A stretch of 64,000 nt of DNA from Hyphomicrobiales bacterium (lineage in GTDB: Bacteria > Pseudomonadota > Alphaproteobacteria > Rhizobiales > Rhizobiaceae). Positions 19,446-29,557 of the stretch are shown one piece after another. Position numbers and translations under genes: made by a program. How positions within the stretch are numbered: the stretch's first letter is position 1; the number at the start of each line of letters is the position of its first letter. The stretch lies in assembly GCA_900468625.1 (NCBI GenBank), contig UBUL01000018.1:486955-550954 (forward strand), read 5' to 3'. Under the pieces are notes generated by a model. The model was not told the origin of the DNA, did no database searches, and saw only the letters and a list, made by a program, of their open reading frames with translations.

Positions 19446-20855
19446 TTATTGCCTGCGCCGCAGTACCGCCGCGTAGAATCCGTCCAGGCCGGAGGCAAAA
19501 TCATCGGAAAGCGGCAGCATGTCCGGCGTGGTGCGGAAGGCGCCGAGCGGCGAAATCGCCGTTTCTAGGCCCGGCCAGTCGCCCGCTGCGATCGGGACGC
19601 GTTCGACATTCTCCGTGTCGGCAAGCAAACGCGCGACCAGATCCTCGCCCTCTTCGGGATCGAGCGAGCAATTGGAAAACACCACGATGCCGCCGGGCTT
19701 GACCAGCGTCAAAGCGTGGCGAAGCAGGCGCTCCTGCAGGGTTGCAAGCTTGGTGATATCCTCCGGCCCCTTGGTCCAAAGCACGTCGGGGTGGCGGCGC
19801 GTGGTTCCCGTCGAGGAGCAGGGTGCATCAAGGAGAGCGGCGTCGAAAAGCTCCTCGGGCCGATATTTGCTCATGTCGGCAACCACGGTCTCGGCCTGCA
19901 GGCCGAGGCGCGCGAGATTGCCGGACAGTCTCTTCAGGCGATTGGCGGATTGATCGAGAGCGGTGACCCTGGCGCCGGCAAGAATGAGCTGTGCCGTCTT
20001 GCCGCCGGGTGCCGCGCAGAGATCTACCACCCGCTTGCCGGCCAGCGGGCCGAAAAGCTTTGCCGGGATACTGGCGGCGGCATCCTGAACCCACCACTCT
20101 CCCTCATCGAAACCTTCAAGCGAAGGAATAGTCCCTTCGAAGGCGGCAAGCCGCACACCGCCGGTCGGCAGCACCACGCCGTTCAGCCGTTTCGCCCAGC
20201 CTTCTGGATCGGACTTCACAGTGAGGTCGATAGCTGCCGGCTCGAGCTGCGTTTCGGAAATTTTGCGCGCGGCGGGGGCGCCATAGGCGGCCTCGAGACG
20301 CGAAAGGAACCAAGCCGGCATGGCCGGCACCTTCGCGACCCGCTCGAGAATTTCCTGCTTTTCTCGCCCGATGCGGCGCAGAATGGCATTGACCAGTTTG
20401 GCAAAGCGGCGGTTGCGCGGATCGCGATTGGCCTGCTCGACGGCAAGATCGACCGCGGAATGGTCAGGCACATCGAGATAGAGGATCTGCGTCGCGCCGA
20501 CGACGAGCACATGATGCAGTGCGCGGGCGCCTTCCGGCAACGGCGAATCGAGCAGCGACGAGATCGCCGCTTCGATTCGGGGCAGGTGGCGCAACGCGCT
20601 GTTCAAAATTGCGCGCACCAGCGCACGGTCGCTGTCGCTGAGCATCGTATAGACGGCGCTGCCGCCTTCGGCATCAAGCATGCCGTCGAGCGATGTCTTG
20701 CGGTCCAGCACGGCGCCGAGGATCTTTGCCGCCGCCGCGCGAGCCCCAAGGCCGGGTTTGGGCGAAGACGAATCAGGCTGACTGGATGGCTGCGGCCGCT
20801 TGCCCGATCGTTTTCCGTCTTTATTGGAGGCTTTGTTTTTCGTGTCAGAACTCAA
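19446..20855 (-). CDS. rsmB: RsmB/NOP-family 16S rRNA (cytosine-5) methyltransferase
   Basis: This is an S-adenosylmethionine-dependent rRNA m5C methyltransferase, 469 residues. A basic, low-complexity N-terminal tail (about residues 1-35) leads into an NusB-like RNA-binding domain (residues 36-165). The Rossmann methyltransferase domain follows with [16 protein letters not shown] (SAM motif I), the catalytic motif [17 protein letters not shown], and [13 protein letters not shown] with the second catalytic Cys region. The TTG start at 20855 overlaps the htpX stop as TTGA, which suggests translational coupling. Confidence 0.93.
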   Translation of the reverse strand: MSSDTKNKASNKDGKRSGKRPQPSSQPDSSSPKPGLGARAAAAKILGAVLDRKTSLDGMLDAEGGSAVYTMLSDSDRALVRAILNSALRHLPRIEAAISSLLDSPLPEGARALHHVLVVGATQILYLDVPDHSAVDLAVEQANRDPRNRRFAKLVNAILRRIGREKQEILERVAKVPAMPAWFLSRLEAAYGAPAARKISETQLEPAAIDLTVKSDPEGWAKRLNGVVLPTGGVRLAAFEGTIPSLEGFDEGEWWVQDAAASIPAKLFGPLAGKRVVDLCAAPGGKTAQLILAGARVTALDQSANRLKRLSGNLARLGLQAETVVADMSKYRPEELFDAALLDAPCSSTGTTRRHPDVLWTKGPEDITKLATLQERLLRHALTLVKPGGIVVFSNCSLDPEEGEDLVARLLADTENVERVPIAAGDWPGLETAISPLGAFRTTPDMLPLSDDFASGLDGFYAAVLRRRQ

Positions 20856-21847
20856 GACCAGGGACCCTTCGGCGGTTGCGAACCACCGCGACCCGTATCC
20901 GGCACGGAGCGCGATTTGCGCCCCGGATTAGCAGCGAAGGACGGTCCCGTCGAGCCAAAGTCCGAAGATGGGTCTGAGCACGGCGCAATCGGCGAGGCGC
21001 CGCCGCCGTAACGGGCCATATCATGCAGCGCGGCAATCCGGTTTTCCGTGTTCGGATGGGTGGAAAACAGATTGTCCATGCGTTCGCCGGAGAGCGGATT
21101 GATGATGAACATATGCGCGGTCGCGGGATGGCCTTCGGCAGCTTCGTTGGGAATATGAGCCGCACCGCGGGCGATCTTGCCGAGCGCCGAGGCAAGCCAG
21201 AGCGGATTGCCGCAGATCTCCGCGCCGCGGCGGTCAGCCGAATATTCGCGCGTGCGGCTGATCGCCATCTGCACCAGCATGGCAGCGAGAGGGGCGACGA
21301 TCATCGCCACGAGAACGCCGGCCATGCCGAGCGGATTGTTGCTGTCGCGGCGGCCGCCGAAGAAGAAGGCGAAGTTGCCGAGCATGGAAATGGCGCCGGC
21401 AAGTGTCGCCGTGATCGTCATGGTGAGCGTGTCGCGGTTCTGGACGTGGGCAAGCTCGTGCGCCATCACGCCTGCCACTTCTTCGGGCGTCAGTGCGTGC
21501 AGCAGGCCGGTGGAGGCGGCAACAGCAGCATTTTCCGGATTGCGGCCCGTGGCAAAGGCATTCGGCTGCGGACTGTCATAGAGATAGACCTTCGGCATCG
21601 GCAGGGCGGCATTGCGGGCGAGATCACGGATAATGCGGTAGAATTCCGGAGCGCTGCGCTCATCCACCTCCTGCGCACCATAAGTGGAGAGCACCATGCG
21701 GTCGGAATTCCAATAGGAAAAGAAATTCATGCCGGCGGCGGCGACAAACGCGATCAGCATGCCCGATTGACCGCCGATCAGATAGCCGACGCCCATGAAG
21801 AGCGCGGTCATGAAGGCAAGCAGCATGGCAGTTCGCATGAGATTCAT
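20852..21847 (-). CDS. htpX: Membrane zinc metalloprotease HtpX
   Basis: HtpX is an M48-family inner-membrane protease involved in quality control of membrane proteins. The 331-residue product starts at ATG 21847 with [26 protein letters not shown] (first membrane spans). It has [14 protein letters not shown], the zinc motif HELAH in [15 protein letters not shown], two further hydrophobic segments, and the third zinc ligand region [15 protein letters not shown]. The C-terminal tail is low-complexity (Pro/Ser/Gly). An upstream in-frame extension to 22012 would run through a repeat element and is rejected. It is the first gene of a minus-strand series. Confidence 0.95.
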   Translation of the reverse strand: MNLMRTAMLLAFMTALFMGVGYLIGGQSGMLIAFVAAAGMNFFSYWNSDRMVLSTYGAQEVDERSAPEFYRIIRDLARNAALPMPKVYLYDSPQPNAFATGRNPENAAVAASTGLLHALTPEEVAGVMAHELAHVQNRDTLTMTITATLAGAISMLGNFAFFFGGRRDSNNPLGMAGVLVAMIVAPLAAMLVQMAISRTREYSADRRGAEICGNPLWLASALGKIARGAAHIPNEAAEGHPATAHMFIINPLSGERMDNLFSTHPNTENRIAALHDMARYGGGASPIAPCSDPSSDFGSTGPSFAANPGRKSRSVPDTGRGGSQPPKGPWS

Positions 21848-21914
21848 CGAGAGGTCTCCAACGCATCCGTCGTCCAAACCTCTTTCTTTGCGGCCGGACA
21901 CGCCGGAGGCAGAT

Positions 21915-22017
21915 GATTTCAGGTCTCTTCGACCTGAAATCTGAATCCGCTCCGGAATCAAAAAAACAGAGCATGATGTTACCCGAAAACCGTTCACACT
22001 TTTCGGCATCATGCTCT
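21915..22017 (+). repeat. Two-hairpin intergenic mosaic element (RIME-like), copy A
   Basis: The first hairpin is GATTTCAGGTC / GACCTGAAATC (21915-21941). The second is formed by AGAGCATGATG and CATCATGCTCT (21968-22017), with a CCCGAAAAC / TTTTCGG inner stem. The element lies between the divergent htpX and SDHAF4-like genes. Close copies occur at 47911 and, inverted, at 44261. It resembles the rhizobial intergenic mosaic elements described in the literature; the family name is from memory. Confidence 0.75.
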
Positions 22018-22070
22018 ATGATTTGGCTATTCCTCCCTCCATTTCAATATTTCGGAGGTCGCACGAGACC

Positions 22071-22289
22071 ATGCAGACAGCAGATAACGACAATAATATC
22101 GACACCGAAGCCGGTGAAGCGACCCGCAAACCGCTTTCGCCCGCTGCCAAGCGCGCCCTTGCTGAAGCCGAGGAGCGGCGCCAGGCGCAGGCTCAAGCCG
22201 ACCTGCCCCCCGAAATCGGCGGCCGCGGCGGCGCCGACCCCGCACGATTCGGTGACTGGGAAATCAACGGCCGGGCGATCGATTTTTGA
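22071..22289 (+). CDS. DUF1674 / succinate dehydrogenase assembly factor 4-like protein
   Basis: This is a 72-residue protein. Its C-terminal block GGRGGADPARFGDWEINGRAIDF is the conserved signature of DUF1674, known in mitochondria as Sdh8/SDHAF4. SDHAF4 binds the flavinylated SdhA subunit during complex II assembly, so a similar bacterial role is likely but unproven. The N-terminal half is charged and probably disordered (AKRALAEAEERRQAQAQAD). A good Shine-Dalgarno CGGAGG at 22053-22058 supports ATG 22071. It is divergent from htpX. Confidence 0.85.
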   Translation: MQTADNDNNIDTEAGEATRKPLSPAAKRALAEAEERRQAQAQADLPPEIGGRGGADPARFGDWEINGRAIDF

Positions 22290-22333
22290 ATTTCTGCTTC
22301 TGATTATTTCGTACGGTGCAGCAGATGCGAAGC

Positions 22334-22582
22334 CTATCTCGCCCTTGGCGGGTGAGAAAGCAATTTCATTGGCTTAGGAATTGCGACACCGAAAGTCACA
22401 CATGTTCAGAACACTAGCGCAATTTCTAAGCCATTGAAATTGCAAGAGCGGGGGTTGGTTGCTTGCTGGTATAGCACCAGGAAAGCCGGTACGTCCCTGC
22501 CTACTCCTCCCTTGCAAAATCTAGCACTTAGCCTTCCGGCTAAATGCTGATTTTGCTTTCCCTCCCGCAAGGGGCGGGATAG
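22334..22582. repeat. 249 bp MITE-like element with 34 bp terminal inverted repeats
   Basis: The left end (22334-22367) and the right end (22549-22582) are inverted copies, identical at 27 of 34 positions, both beginning CTATCYCGCCC at the outside. Inside are a 26 bp inverted repeat with two mismatches (22360-22385 and 22418-22443) and a second strong hairpin (22512-22557, GCAAAATC / GATTTTGC ends). It fills the gap downstream of acs. No protein is encoded and no clear target-site duplication is visible. It may also work as the acs terminator. Confidence 0.65.
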
Positions 22583-22592
22583 AGCGCCGAGA

Positions 22593-24551
22593 TCAAGCAG
22601 CATCCGCCTTGTTCTGCCTGTTGGCGATCAGATCATCGACGACAGCCGGATCGGCCAGAGTCGAGGTATCGCCGAGCGCGCCGAAATCGTCCTCGGCGAT
22701 CTTGCGCAGGATGCGGCGCATGATCTTGCCGGAGCGGGTTTTCGGCAGGCCGGGGGTGAACTGGATCTTGTCCGGCGAGGCGATCGGGCCGATTTCGGTG
22801 CGGACATGCTTCACCAGCTCCTGTCGCAGCGCGTCGGTACCCTCCATGCCCACCATCAGCGTCACGTAGCAATAGATGCCCTGGCCCTTGATGGAATGCG
22901 GATAGCCGACGACGGCGGCTTCCGACACATGGCTGTGAGACACCAGCGCCGATTCCACCTCCGCCGTGCCGAGACGATGGCCCGACACGTTGAGCACGTC
23001 GTCGACGCGGCCGGTGATCCAGTAGTAGCCGTCCTCGTCGCGGCGGCAGCCGTCGCCGGTGAAGTATTTGCCCTTGTAGGTGGAGAAGTAGGTCTGGATG
23101 AAGCGCTCGTGGTCGCCATAGACCGTGCGCATCTGCCCGGGCCAGCTGTCGGCGATGACGAGATTGCCGTCGGCCGCCCCTTCCAGCACGTTGCCCTCAT
23201 TGTCGACCAATTCTGGCTGCACGCCGAAAAAGGGCAGGGTGGCAGAGCCGGCCTTGAGATCGGTCGCGCCCGGAAGCGGTGTGATCATGTGGCCGCCGGT
23301 CTCCGTCTGCCACCAGGTATCGACGATCGGGCAGCGGCTGTCGCCGACCACCTTGTAATACCATTCCCAGGCTTCCGGATTGATCGGCTCGCCGACCGTG
23401 CCGAGGATGCGCAGGCTGGAGCGCGAGGCGCGCTTGACGAAATGGTCGCCGGCCCCCATCAGCGAACGGATCGCCGTCGGGGCGGTGTAGAAGATGTTGA
23501 CCTTGTGCTTGTCGATGACATCCCAGAAGCGGCCCTGATCCGGATAGTTCGGCACGCCCTCGAACATCAGCGAGGTCGCGGCGTTCGCAAGCGGCCCGTA
23601 GACGATATAGGAATGGCCCGTCACCCAGCCGACGTCGGCCGTGCACCAGTAGATATCGCCGGGGTGGTAGTCGAACACATATTCATGCGTCATCGCCGCA
23701 TAGACGAGATAGCCGGCCGTTGTGTGCAGTACGCCCTTGGGCTTGCCGGTGGAACCGGAGGTATAGAGGATGAACAGCGGATCTTCCGCCTTCATCTTCG
23801 CCGGTGGGCAATCCGCTTTCACGTTCGCGGTTTCCTCGTGATACCACACATCACGGCCGGGTTCCCAGCCCACCTTCCCGCCGGTGCGGCGCACTGCAAT
23901 GACGGTCTTGACCGAAACCTTCTGTTTGGCGGCGATCTTGATCGCCGTATCGGTGTTTTCCTTCAACGGGATGGTCTTGCCGCCGCGCACACCTTCATCG
24001 CATGTAATGACGACGGTCGACTGGCAATCGACGATACGGCCGGCAAGCGCTTCCGGCGAGAAACCGCCGAAGACGACCGAATGCACCGCGCCGATACGGG
24101 CGCAGGCGAGCATCGCATAGGCAGCCTCGGGGATCATCGGCATGTAGATGGTGACGCGGTCGCCCTTCTTGACGCCGTGCTTTTTCAGCACGTTGGCCAG
24201 TCGGCAGACCTGCTCGTAGAGTTCGTTATAGGTGATCTTCTTGTCGAGATAGGGATTGTCGCCTTCCCAGATGAAGGCGACGCGATCGCCATGCTTCTTC
24301 AAATGCCGGTCAATGCAATTATAGGAGACGTTGGTGACGCCGTCCTCGAACCATTTGATCGAGACCTTGCCGGTAAAGGACGTGTCTTTGACCTTGGTAT
24401 AGGGCTTGAACCAATCGATGCGCCTGCCGTGCTTGCCCCAGAACTTGTCGGGATCCTGAACACTCTGCTCATACCATTTCTGATATTTCGCCTTGTCGAT
24501 CAAAGCACGCGCCTTGACCGGCTTCGTCACCGGATGAATCTTCTCCGACAT
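22593..24551 (-). CDS. acs: Acetyl-CoA synthetase
   Basis: This AMP-forming ligase makes acetyl-CoA from acetate, ATP and CoA. The 652-residue product has the usual length. It has the acyl-adenylate P-loop [27 protein letters not shown], the substrate region [33 protein letters not shown] (hinge), and the C-terminal catalytic lysine in [13 protein letters not shown], the residue regulated by acetylation in other bacteria. ATG 24551 is chosen because MSEKIHPV is the family start; ATG 24575 would add eight charged residues. It is divergent from the TrcR-like gene. Confidence 0.97.
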   Translation of the reverse strand: MSEKIHPVTKPVKARALIDKAKYQKWYEQSVQDPDKFWGKHGRRIDWFKPYTKVKDTSFTGKVSIKWFEDGVTNVSYNCIDRHLKKHGDRVAFIWEGDNPYLDKKITYNELYEQVCRLANVLKKHGVKKGDRVTIYMPMIPEAAYAMLACARIGAVHSVVFGGFSPEALAGRIVDCQSTVVITCDEGVRGGKTIPLKENTDTAIKIAAKQKVSVKTVIAVRRTGGKVGWEPGRDVWYHEETANVKADCPPAKMKAEDPLFILYTSGSTGKPKGVLHTTAGYLVYAAMTHEYVFDYHPGDIYWCTADVGWVTGHSYIVYGPLANAATSLMFEGVPNYPDQGRFWDVIDKHKVNIFYTAPTAIRSLMGAGDHFVKRASRSSLRILGTVGEPINPEAWEWYYKVVGDSRCPIVDTWWQTETGGHMITPLPGATDLKAGSATLPFFGVQPELVDNEGNVLEGAADGNLVIADSWPGQMRTVYGDHERFIQTYFSTYKGKYFTGDGCRRDEDGYYWITGRVDDVLNVSGHRLGTAEVESALVSHSHVSEAAVVGYPHSIKGQGIYCYVTLMVGMEGTDALRQELVKHVRTEIGPIASPDKIQFTPGLPKTRSGKIMRRILRKIAEDDFGALGDTSTLADPAVVDDLIANRQNKADAA

Positions 24552-24773
24552 TCTCTCCTCCTCAATTTCTCGCACCCCGTTTGCCGGTGTGAGTGCTCTT
24601 TCCGGCCAATAAATAGCAGGTCAAACTACGACAGCAATTGGACAAAGTGCATTTCATGCGCAAAGAATTGCAATTCCGCGACACTATCGCTATATAGGGC
24701 CGTATTTCCCGGACAATGTGGTGTTACACCCCGGACCGCGACACCGGCGCGGACTGACAGAAGGACTATATCC

Positions 24774-25481
24774 ATGGCTCAACAATTGCTCATGCCGAAG
24801 GCAACTGCCATCTGGCTTGTCGACAATACGGCCTTGTCATTCGACCAGATCGCGCAGTTCTGCAAGCTGCATCCGCTCGAAGTAAAGGCCATTGCCGATG
24901 GCGAAGCAGCACAGGGCATCAAGGGCCTCGACCCGATCTCGACCGGCCAGCTCACACGCGACGAAATCGCCCGCGCCGAAGCCAATCCTAACCACAAGCT
25001 GAAGCTCTCGGAGCCGAAGGTCCGCGTGCCGGAATCCAAGCGCCGCGGCCCGCGCTATACGCCGGTCTCCAAGCGCCAGGACCGCCCGAACGCCATCCTC
25101 TGGCTGGTGCGCAACCACCCAGAACTGAAGGATGCGCAGATTTCCCGCCTCGTCGGCACCACGAAGTCGACCATCGAGCAGATCCGCGACCGCACGCACT
25201 GGAACGCGGCCAACCTGACGCCGATGGACCCGGTCACGCTCGGCCTCTGCAGCCAGATCGATCTCGACATGGAAGTCGAAAAGGCCGCTAAGGGCCGTCC
25301 GCTGCCGACCGCCGCCGAACTCGGCGCAACGCTGCAGCCGGCTCAGGAAACCGAAAAGCTCGGCTTCAGCTATGAGCGCGAAGAAGAGAAGGAAAAGGAA
25401 ATCGATGCCGACGCCGTTTTCGCCAAGCTGAAGTCGCTGAAGTCGACCAGCCGCGACGACGAGGACGACGACCAATTCTGA
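24774..25481 (+). CDS. trcR: DUF1013 protein, TrcR-type cell cycle transcriptional regulator
   Basis: This is a 235-residue alphaproteobacterial protein of the DUF1013 family. The start MAQQLLMPKATAIWLVDNTALSFDQIAQF and the central NAILWLVRNHPELKDAQISRLVGTTKSTIEQIRDR are its signature; the latter looks like a helix-turn-helix. The C-terminus is strongly acidic (EREEEKEKEIDAD, ending DDEDDDQF). I recall current annotation calling the family TrcR, a cell-cycle transcription regulator; this is from memory and the symbol should be treated as provisional. A tight terminator follows at 25506. Confidence 0.85.
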   Translation: MAQQLLMPKATAIWLVDNTALSFDQIAQFCKLHPLEVKAIADGEAAQGIKGLDPISTGQLTRDEIARAEANPNHKLKLSEPKVRVPESKRRGPRYTPVSKRQDRPNAILWLVRNHPELKDAQISRLVGTTKSTIEQIRDRTHWNAANLTPMDPVTLGLCSQIDLDMEVEKAAKGRPLPTAAELGATLQPAQETEKLGFSYEREEEKEKEIDADAVFAKLKSLKSTSRDDEDDDQF

Positions 25482-25505
25482 GATTCGATCTTATCGAAGA
25501 TTTGC

Positions 25506-25534
25506 AAGGCCCCGGTTTTGACCGGGGCTTTTTG
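25506..25534 (+). terminator. Terminator of the TrcR-like gene
   Basis: AAGGCCCCGG / CCGGGGCTT with a TTTTGA loop is followed by TTTTTG. It lies 25 bp after the stop codon and ends just before the convergent yggS. Confidence 0.85.
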
Positions 25535-25542
25535 TTTGCGGC

Positions 25543-26202
25543 CTATCGAGCCCCAAAAATCGCCGAGCCGACGCGAACACTGGTGGCGCCGAAGGCGACG
25601 GCGGTTTCATAGTCGCTCGACATGCCCATGGAGAGCTTTTCCACGCCCGCTTGCTTGGCGAGCTTTGCAAGCAGCGCAAAATGCGGGCCAGGATTTTCTT
25701 CCGCCGGCGGAATGCACATCAGGCCTTCGATCGAAAGCCCGAGTTCCTTGCGGCAAAGATCGACAAAAGCGACCGTGTCGTCAGGCGCGATCCCCGCTTT
25801 CTGCGGCTCGAGGCCAGTATTGACCTGCACATAGAGCTGTAAACTCTTGCCCTGCCGCTTCATTTCGTCGGCGATGGCATGCGCGATCTTTTCCCGATCT
25901 ATCGTCTCAATGACGTCGAACAGCGCCACGGCGTCGGCTGCCTTGTTCGATTGCAGCGGACCGATCAAATGCAGTTCGATCCCGGGCGTCTCCGCCTTCA
26001 ATTCCGGCCACTTCCCCTGGCTTTCCTGCACGCGGTTTTCGCCGAACACGCGCTGGCCGGCTGAAATGGCCGGGCGGATCTGATCGGCGTCGAAGGTCTT
26101 GGAAACGGCAACAAGCTGCACGGAGCCGGCCGCTCGGCCAGCCCGCCGCTCCGCTGCCGCTATATGGGAACGAACTTCGTTCAGGCGCTCTTGAAGTTCC
26201 AT
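25543..26202 (-). CDS. YggS-family PLP homeostasis protein
   Basis: This is a 219-residue pyridoxal 5'-phosphate-binding protein of the alanine-racemase fold that buffers B6 and affects amino acid pools. Lysine in LVAVSKTFDADQIRPAI is the PLP-binding residue. FGENRVQESQGKWPEL, LHLIGPLQSNKAADAVALFDVIETID, VNTGLEPQKAGI and the C-terminal LSMGMSSDYETAVAFGATSVRVGSAIFG are family motifs. ATG 26202 (MELQERLNEV) is preferred over an upstream start at 26304. Confidence 0.95.
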   Translation of the reverse strand: MELQERLNEVRSHIAAAERRAGRAAGSVQLVAVSKTFDADQIRPAISAGQRVFGENRVQESQGKWPELKAETPGIELHLIGPLQSNKAADAVALFDVIETIDREKIAHAIADEMKRQGKSLQLYVQVNTGLEPQKAGIAPDDTVAFVDLCRKELGLSIEGLMCIPPAEENPGPHFALLAKLAKQAGVEKLSMGMSSDYETAVAFGATSVRVGSAIFGAR

Positions 26203-26402
26203 CTTTTCGCCTCGATATTTTCGCTTGCTTCTCAAACCTTGCAGTAATGAGGCAGGCGGCCTTTGCCAAGGGCGAATGCGCCGGAATCCGGCTTTGCTTT
26301 GCAAGATAAGGCACTTGCTGCAACTGCTAAACTTGACGCTTGGGTGGTTTCGTGGTGAAGGTCACGCCTGACTCCCCATGATTTTCCGGAATACAAGAAC
26401 AG

Positions 26403-29033
26403 ATGTCTATCGAACGTTATAATCCGCGCGATGCCGAGCCCCGCTGGCAGGAAAAATGGAACGAAGAAAAGGTCTTCGTGACAGACAATGCCGATCCGCG
26501 TGAGAAATACTACGTTCTAGAAATGTTTCCCTATCCGTCTGGCCGCATCCACATGGGCCATGTGCGCAATTATGCGATGGGCGATGTCGTCGCCCGCTAC
26601 AAGCGCGCCCGCGGCTACAATGTGCTGCATCCGATGGGCTGGGACGCCTTCGGCATGCCGGCGGAAAACGCAGCACGCGACAACAAAGTCCATCCGAAGG
26701 AATGGACCTACCAGAACATCGCCTCGATGCGCACCCAGCTGAAGGCCATGGGCCTGTCGCTGGACTGGAGCCGCGAATTCGCGACCTGCGACGTCGATTA
26801 TTATCACCGCCAGCAGATGCTCTTCATCGATATGATGGAGAAGGGCCTCGTCTATCGCAAGAAGTCCAAGGTCAACTGGGACCCGGTCGACAACACCGTT
26901 CTCGCCAACGAGCAGGTCATCGACGGCCGCGGCTGGCGCTCCGGCGCTCTCGTCGAGCAGCGCGAGCTGACGCAATGGTTCTTCAAGATCACCGAATTCA
27001 GCCAGGATCTGCTGGATGCCCTGGATACGCTCGACCATTGGCCGGAAAAAGTGCGGCTAATGCAGAAGAACTGGATCGGGCGGTCCGAAGGCCTGACCGT
27101 TCGCTGGGAAATCGTGGCCGAAACCGCCCCCAACAGCGACCGCGAAATCACTGTTTACACGACCCGTCCGGATACGCTGTTCGGCGCCTCTTTCCTCGCG
27201 ATCTCGGCCGACCATCCGCTGGCCAAGGAAGCGGCCGCCAAAGATCCGGCCATCGAAGCCTTCTGCGAGGAATGCCGCCGCGCCGGCACCTCGCTGGCCG
27301 CGCTCGAAACCGCCGAGAAGAAGGGCATGGACACCGGCATCCGGGTCCGCCATCCCTTCGACACGTCCTGGGAGCTGCCCGTCTACATCGCCAATTTCGT
27401 CTTGATGGACTATGGCACGGGTGCCATCTTCGGCAGCCCGTCGGGTGACCAGCGCGATCTGGATTTCGCCCGCAAATACGGCCTGCCCGTCGTTCCCGTC
27501 GTCATGCCCGCCGATGGCGATGCGGCAAGCTTCAGCGTCGGTGACGCCGCTTATGACGGCGATGGCATCATGATCAACTCTCGTTTCCTCGACGGCATGA
27601 GCACGGAGGAAGCCTTCCAGACGGTTGCTGCAAGGCTCTCCGAGACGAGCCTCGGCAATGCGCCGCAGGCCGAGCGCAAGGTGAATTTCCGCTTGCGCGA
27701 CTGGGGTATCTCCCGTCAGCGCTATTGGGGCTGCCCGATCCCGGTCATCCATTGCGACGATTGCGGCGTACTGCCGGTGCCGAAAAAGGATCTGCCGGTC
27801 AGGCTGCCCGACGACGTGGCCTTCGACCAGCCCGGCAACCCGCTCGATCGCCACACCACCTGGCGCCATGTCGCCTGCCCGCAATGCGGCAAGGATGCGC
27901 GCCGGGAAACCGATACAATGGATACCTTCGTCGATTCGAGCTGGTATTTCGCTCGCTTCACCGCCCCTTGGGAAAATCAGCCGACGGATCAGAAGGCCGC
28001 CAACCATTGGCTGCCCGTCGATCAGTATATCGGCGGTATCGAGCACGCGATCCTGCATCTGCTCTACTCGCGCTTCTTCACCCGCGCCATGCGCGAGACC
28101 GGCCATCTCGACGTGAAGGAGCCCTTCAAGGGCCTGTTCACGCAAGGCATGGTCGTGCACGAGACCTACAGCCGCGGCAACGGTCTGACGCGCGAATGGG
28201 TATCGCCGACCGATATCCGCATCGAGGAAGTGGATGGCCAGCGCCGCGCCACGCTGCTGTCGTCAGGCGAAGACATCGCCATCGGCTCGATCGAGAAGAT
28301 GTCGAAATCGAAGAAGAACGTCGTCGATCCCGATGATATCATCGCGTCGTATGGCGCCGATACCGCGCGCTTCTTCGTGCTTTCCGATTCGCCACCCGAT
28401 CGTGACGTCATCTGGTCGGAAGCCGGCGTCGAAGGCGCCCATCGCTTCACCCAGCGCATGTGGCGCCTCGTCTCCGAAGCGGCCGAGGCTTTGAAGACAG
28501 TCGAATCGACTCCGGCTAAGGAAGGCGAAGCCCTGGCGATTTCGCAGATCGCCCACCGCACACTGAAAGCCGTTCAGGGTGATTACGATAAACTTGCCTT
28601 CAACAAGGCCGTGGCGCGCATCTACGAATTCGTCAATGCGCTTGCCGCACCGTTGGGCAAGGTCGCGGCCGGTCAAGCCGAGGCTTCCTACCGCTCGGCC
28701 GTCCGCGAAGCGGTCGAAATCCTGATTGCGCTGGTTGCGCCGATCACGCCGCATCTGGCCGAAGAATGCTCGGCAGCACTCGGCAACGGCAACATGATCG
28801 CCACCAGCCCATGGCCGGCCTATGACGAAGCCCTCGTCATCGAAAACGAGATCGTCTATCCCGTCCAGATCAATGGCAAGAAGCGCGCGGAATTGACAAT
28901 CGCGCGCGATGCAGATCAGAATGCCGTGCAGCAGGCCGTGCTCGCCCTGGATGCTGTCAAAAGCGCATTGAATGATCAGGCGCCAAAGAAGATCATCGTC
29001 GTTCCACAGAGGATCGTAAACATTGTCGTCTGA
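26403..29033 (+). CDS. leuS: Leucyl-tRNA synthetase
   Basis: This class I aminoacyl-tRNA synthetase of 876 residues charges tRNA-Leu. The HIGH motif appears as [15 protein letters not shown] near residue 42, and the KMSKS loop as [15 protein letters not shown] near residue 635. The CP1 editing domain is present with [16 protein letters not shown] and [19 protein letters not shown]. In the latter, the usual His before the essential Asp is Gly. A zinc-like [16 protein letters not shown] and CPQCGK knuckle follows. Its end overlaps the start of lptE by 11 bp. Confidence 0.98.
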   Translation: MSIERYNPRDAEPRWQEKWNEEKVFVTDNADPREKYYVLEMFPYPSGRIHMGHVRNYAMGDVVARYKRARGYNVLHPMGWDAFGMPAENAARDNKVHPKEWTYQNIASMRTQLKAMGLSLDWSREFATCDVDYYHRQQMLFIDMMEKGLVYRKKSKVNWDPVDNTVLANEQVIDGRGWRSGALVEQRELTQWFFKITEFSQDLLDALDTLDHWPEKVRLMQKNWIGRSEGLTVRWEIVAETAPNSDREITVYTTRPDTLFGASFLAISADHPLAKEAAAKDPAIEAFCEECRRAGTSLAALETAEKKGMDTGIRVRHPFDTSWELPVYIANFVLMDYGTGAIFGSPSGDQRDLDFARKYGLPVVPVVMPADGDAASFSVGDAAYDGDGIMINSRFLDGMSTEEAFQTVAARLSETSLGNAPQAERKVNFRLRDWGISRQRYWGCPIPVIHCDDCGVLPVPKKDLPVRLPDDVAFDQPGNPLDRHTTWRHVACPQCGKDARRETDTMDTFVDSSWYFARFTAPWENQPTDQKAANHWLPVDQYIGGIEHAILHLLYSRFFTRAMRETGHLDVKEPFKGLFTQGMVVHETYSRGNGLTREWVSPTDIRIEEVDGQRRATLLSSGEDIAIGSIEKMSKSKKNVVDPDDIIASYGADTARFFVLSDSPPDRDVIWSEAGVEGAHRFTQRMWRLVSEAAEALKTVESTPAKEGEALAISQIAHRTLKAVQGDYDKLAFNKAVARIYEFVNALAAPLGKVAAGQAEASYRSAVREAVEILIALVAPITPHLAEECSAALGNGNMIATSPWPAYDEALVIENEIVYPVQINGKKRAELTIARDADQNAVQQAVLALDAVKSALNDQAPKKIIVVPQRIVNIVV

Positions 29034-29544
29034 TAGTCTTTTCAAGTTCGCCCGCATCGCCGGTGTTGCATCTCTGGTGGCTGTCGCCGGCCTTCTGTCC
29101 GCCTGCCAGGTCAAGCCGCTCTATGCCGTCAGCACGGGTGTTACGCAGAAGCTCTCGGAAGTCTCCTTCTCCGACGTCGGCACACGCGTCAGCCAGGAGG
29201 TCCGTAATCAATTGATCTTCATCGCCGGACGCGGCGCTGGGGAAACGAAGGCCCCGAAATACAATGTGGATCTGAGCGTTTCATCCGGTACCGGCGGCGT
29301 TCTCTACCTGCCGTCCTCCGACACATCGGGCGCAGGCCGAACCACGGTTACGGCATCCTTCACGCTGAAGGAGATCAGCACCGGCAAGGTGATCAAGTCC
29401 GGTAGCCGCGCGGTGACTTCGCTTGTCGACTTCCCGACCCAGGAATTTGCCAAGCAGCGTGCAATTCGCGATTCGGAAGACCGCGCAGCCCGCGAAGTGG
29501 CCGAAATGGTGGCTGCCGACATCGCAGCCGCGCTCAGCCGCTGA
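29023..29544 (+). CDS. lptE: LPS assembly lipoprotein LptE
   Basis: This is an outer-membrane lipoprotein that plugs the LptD translocon for lipopolysaccharide export. The 173-residue product has a signal sequence with lipobox LLSAC (Cys28), then QVKPLYAV, which is typical of the alphaproteobacterial LptE family, and a C-terminal [17 protein letters not shown] helix. The TTG start at 29023 lies inside the end of leuS, with AGAGGATCG upstream as Shine-Dalgarno. The order leuS-lptE-holA is conserved in alphaproteobacteria and implies one operon. Confidence 0.92.
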   Translation: MSSDSLFKFARIAGVASLVAVAGLLSACQVKPLYAVSTGVTQKLSEVSFSDVGTRVSQEVRNQLIFIAGRGAGETKAPKYNVDLSVSSGTGGVLYLPSSDTSGAGRTTVTASFTLKEISTGKVIKSGSRAVTSLVDFPTQEFAKQRAIRDSEDRAAREVAEMVAADIAAALSR

Positions 29545-29557
29545 TCAAGAGCGCGGC

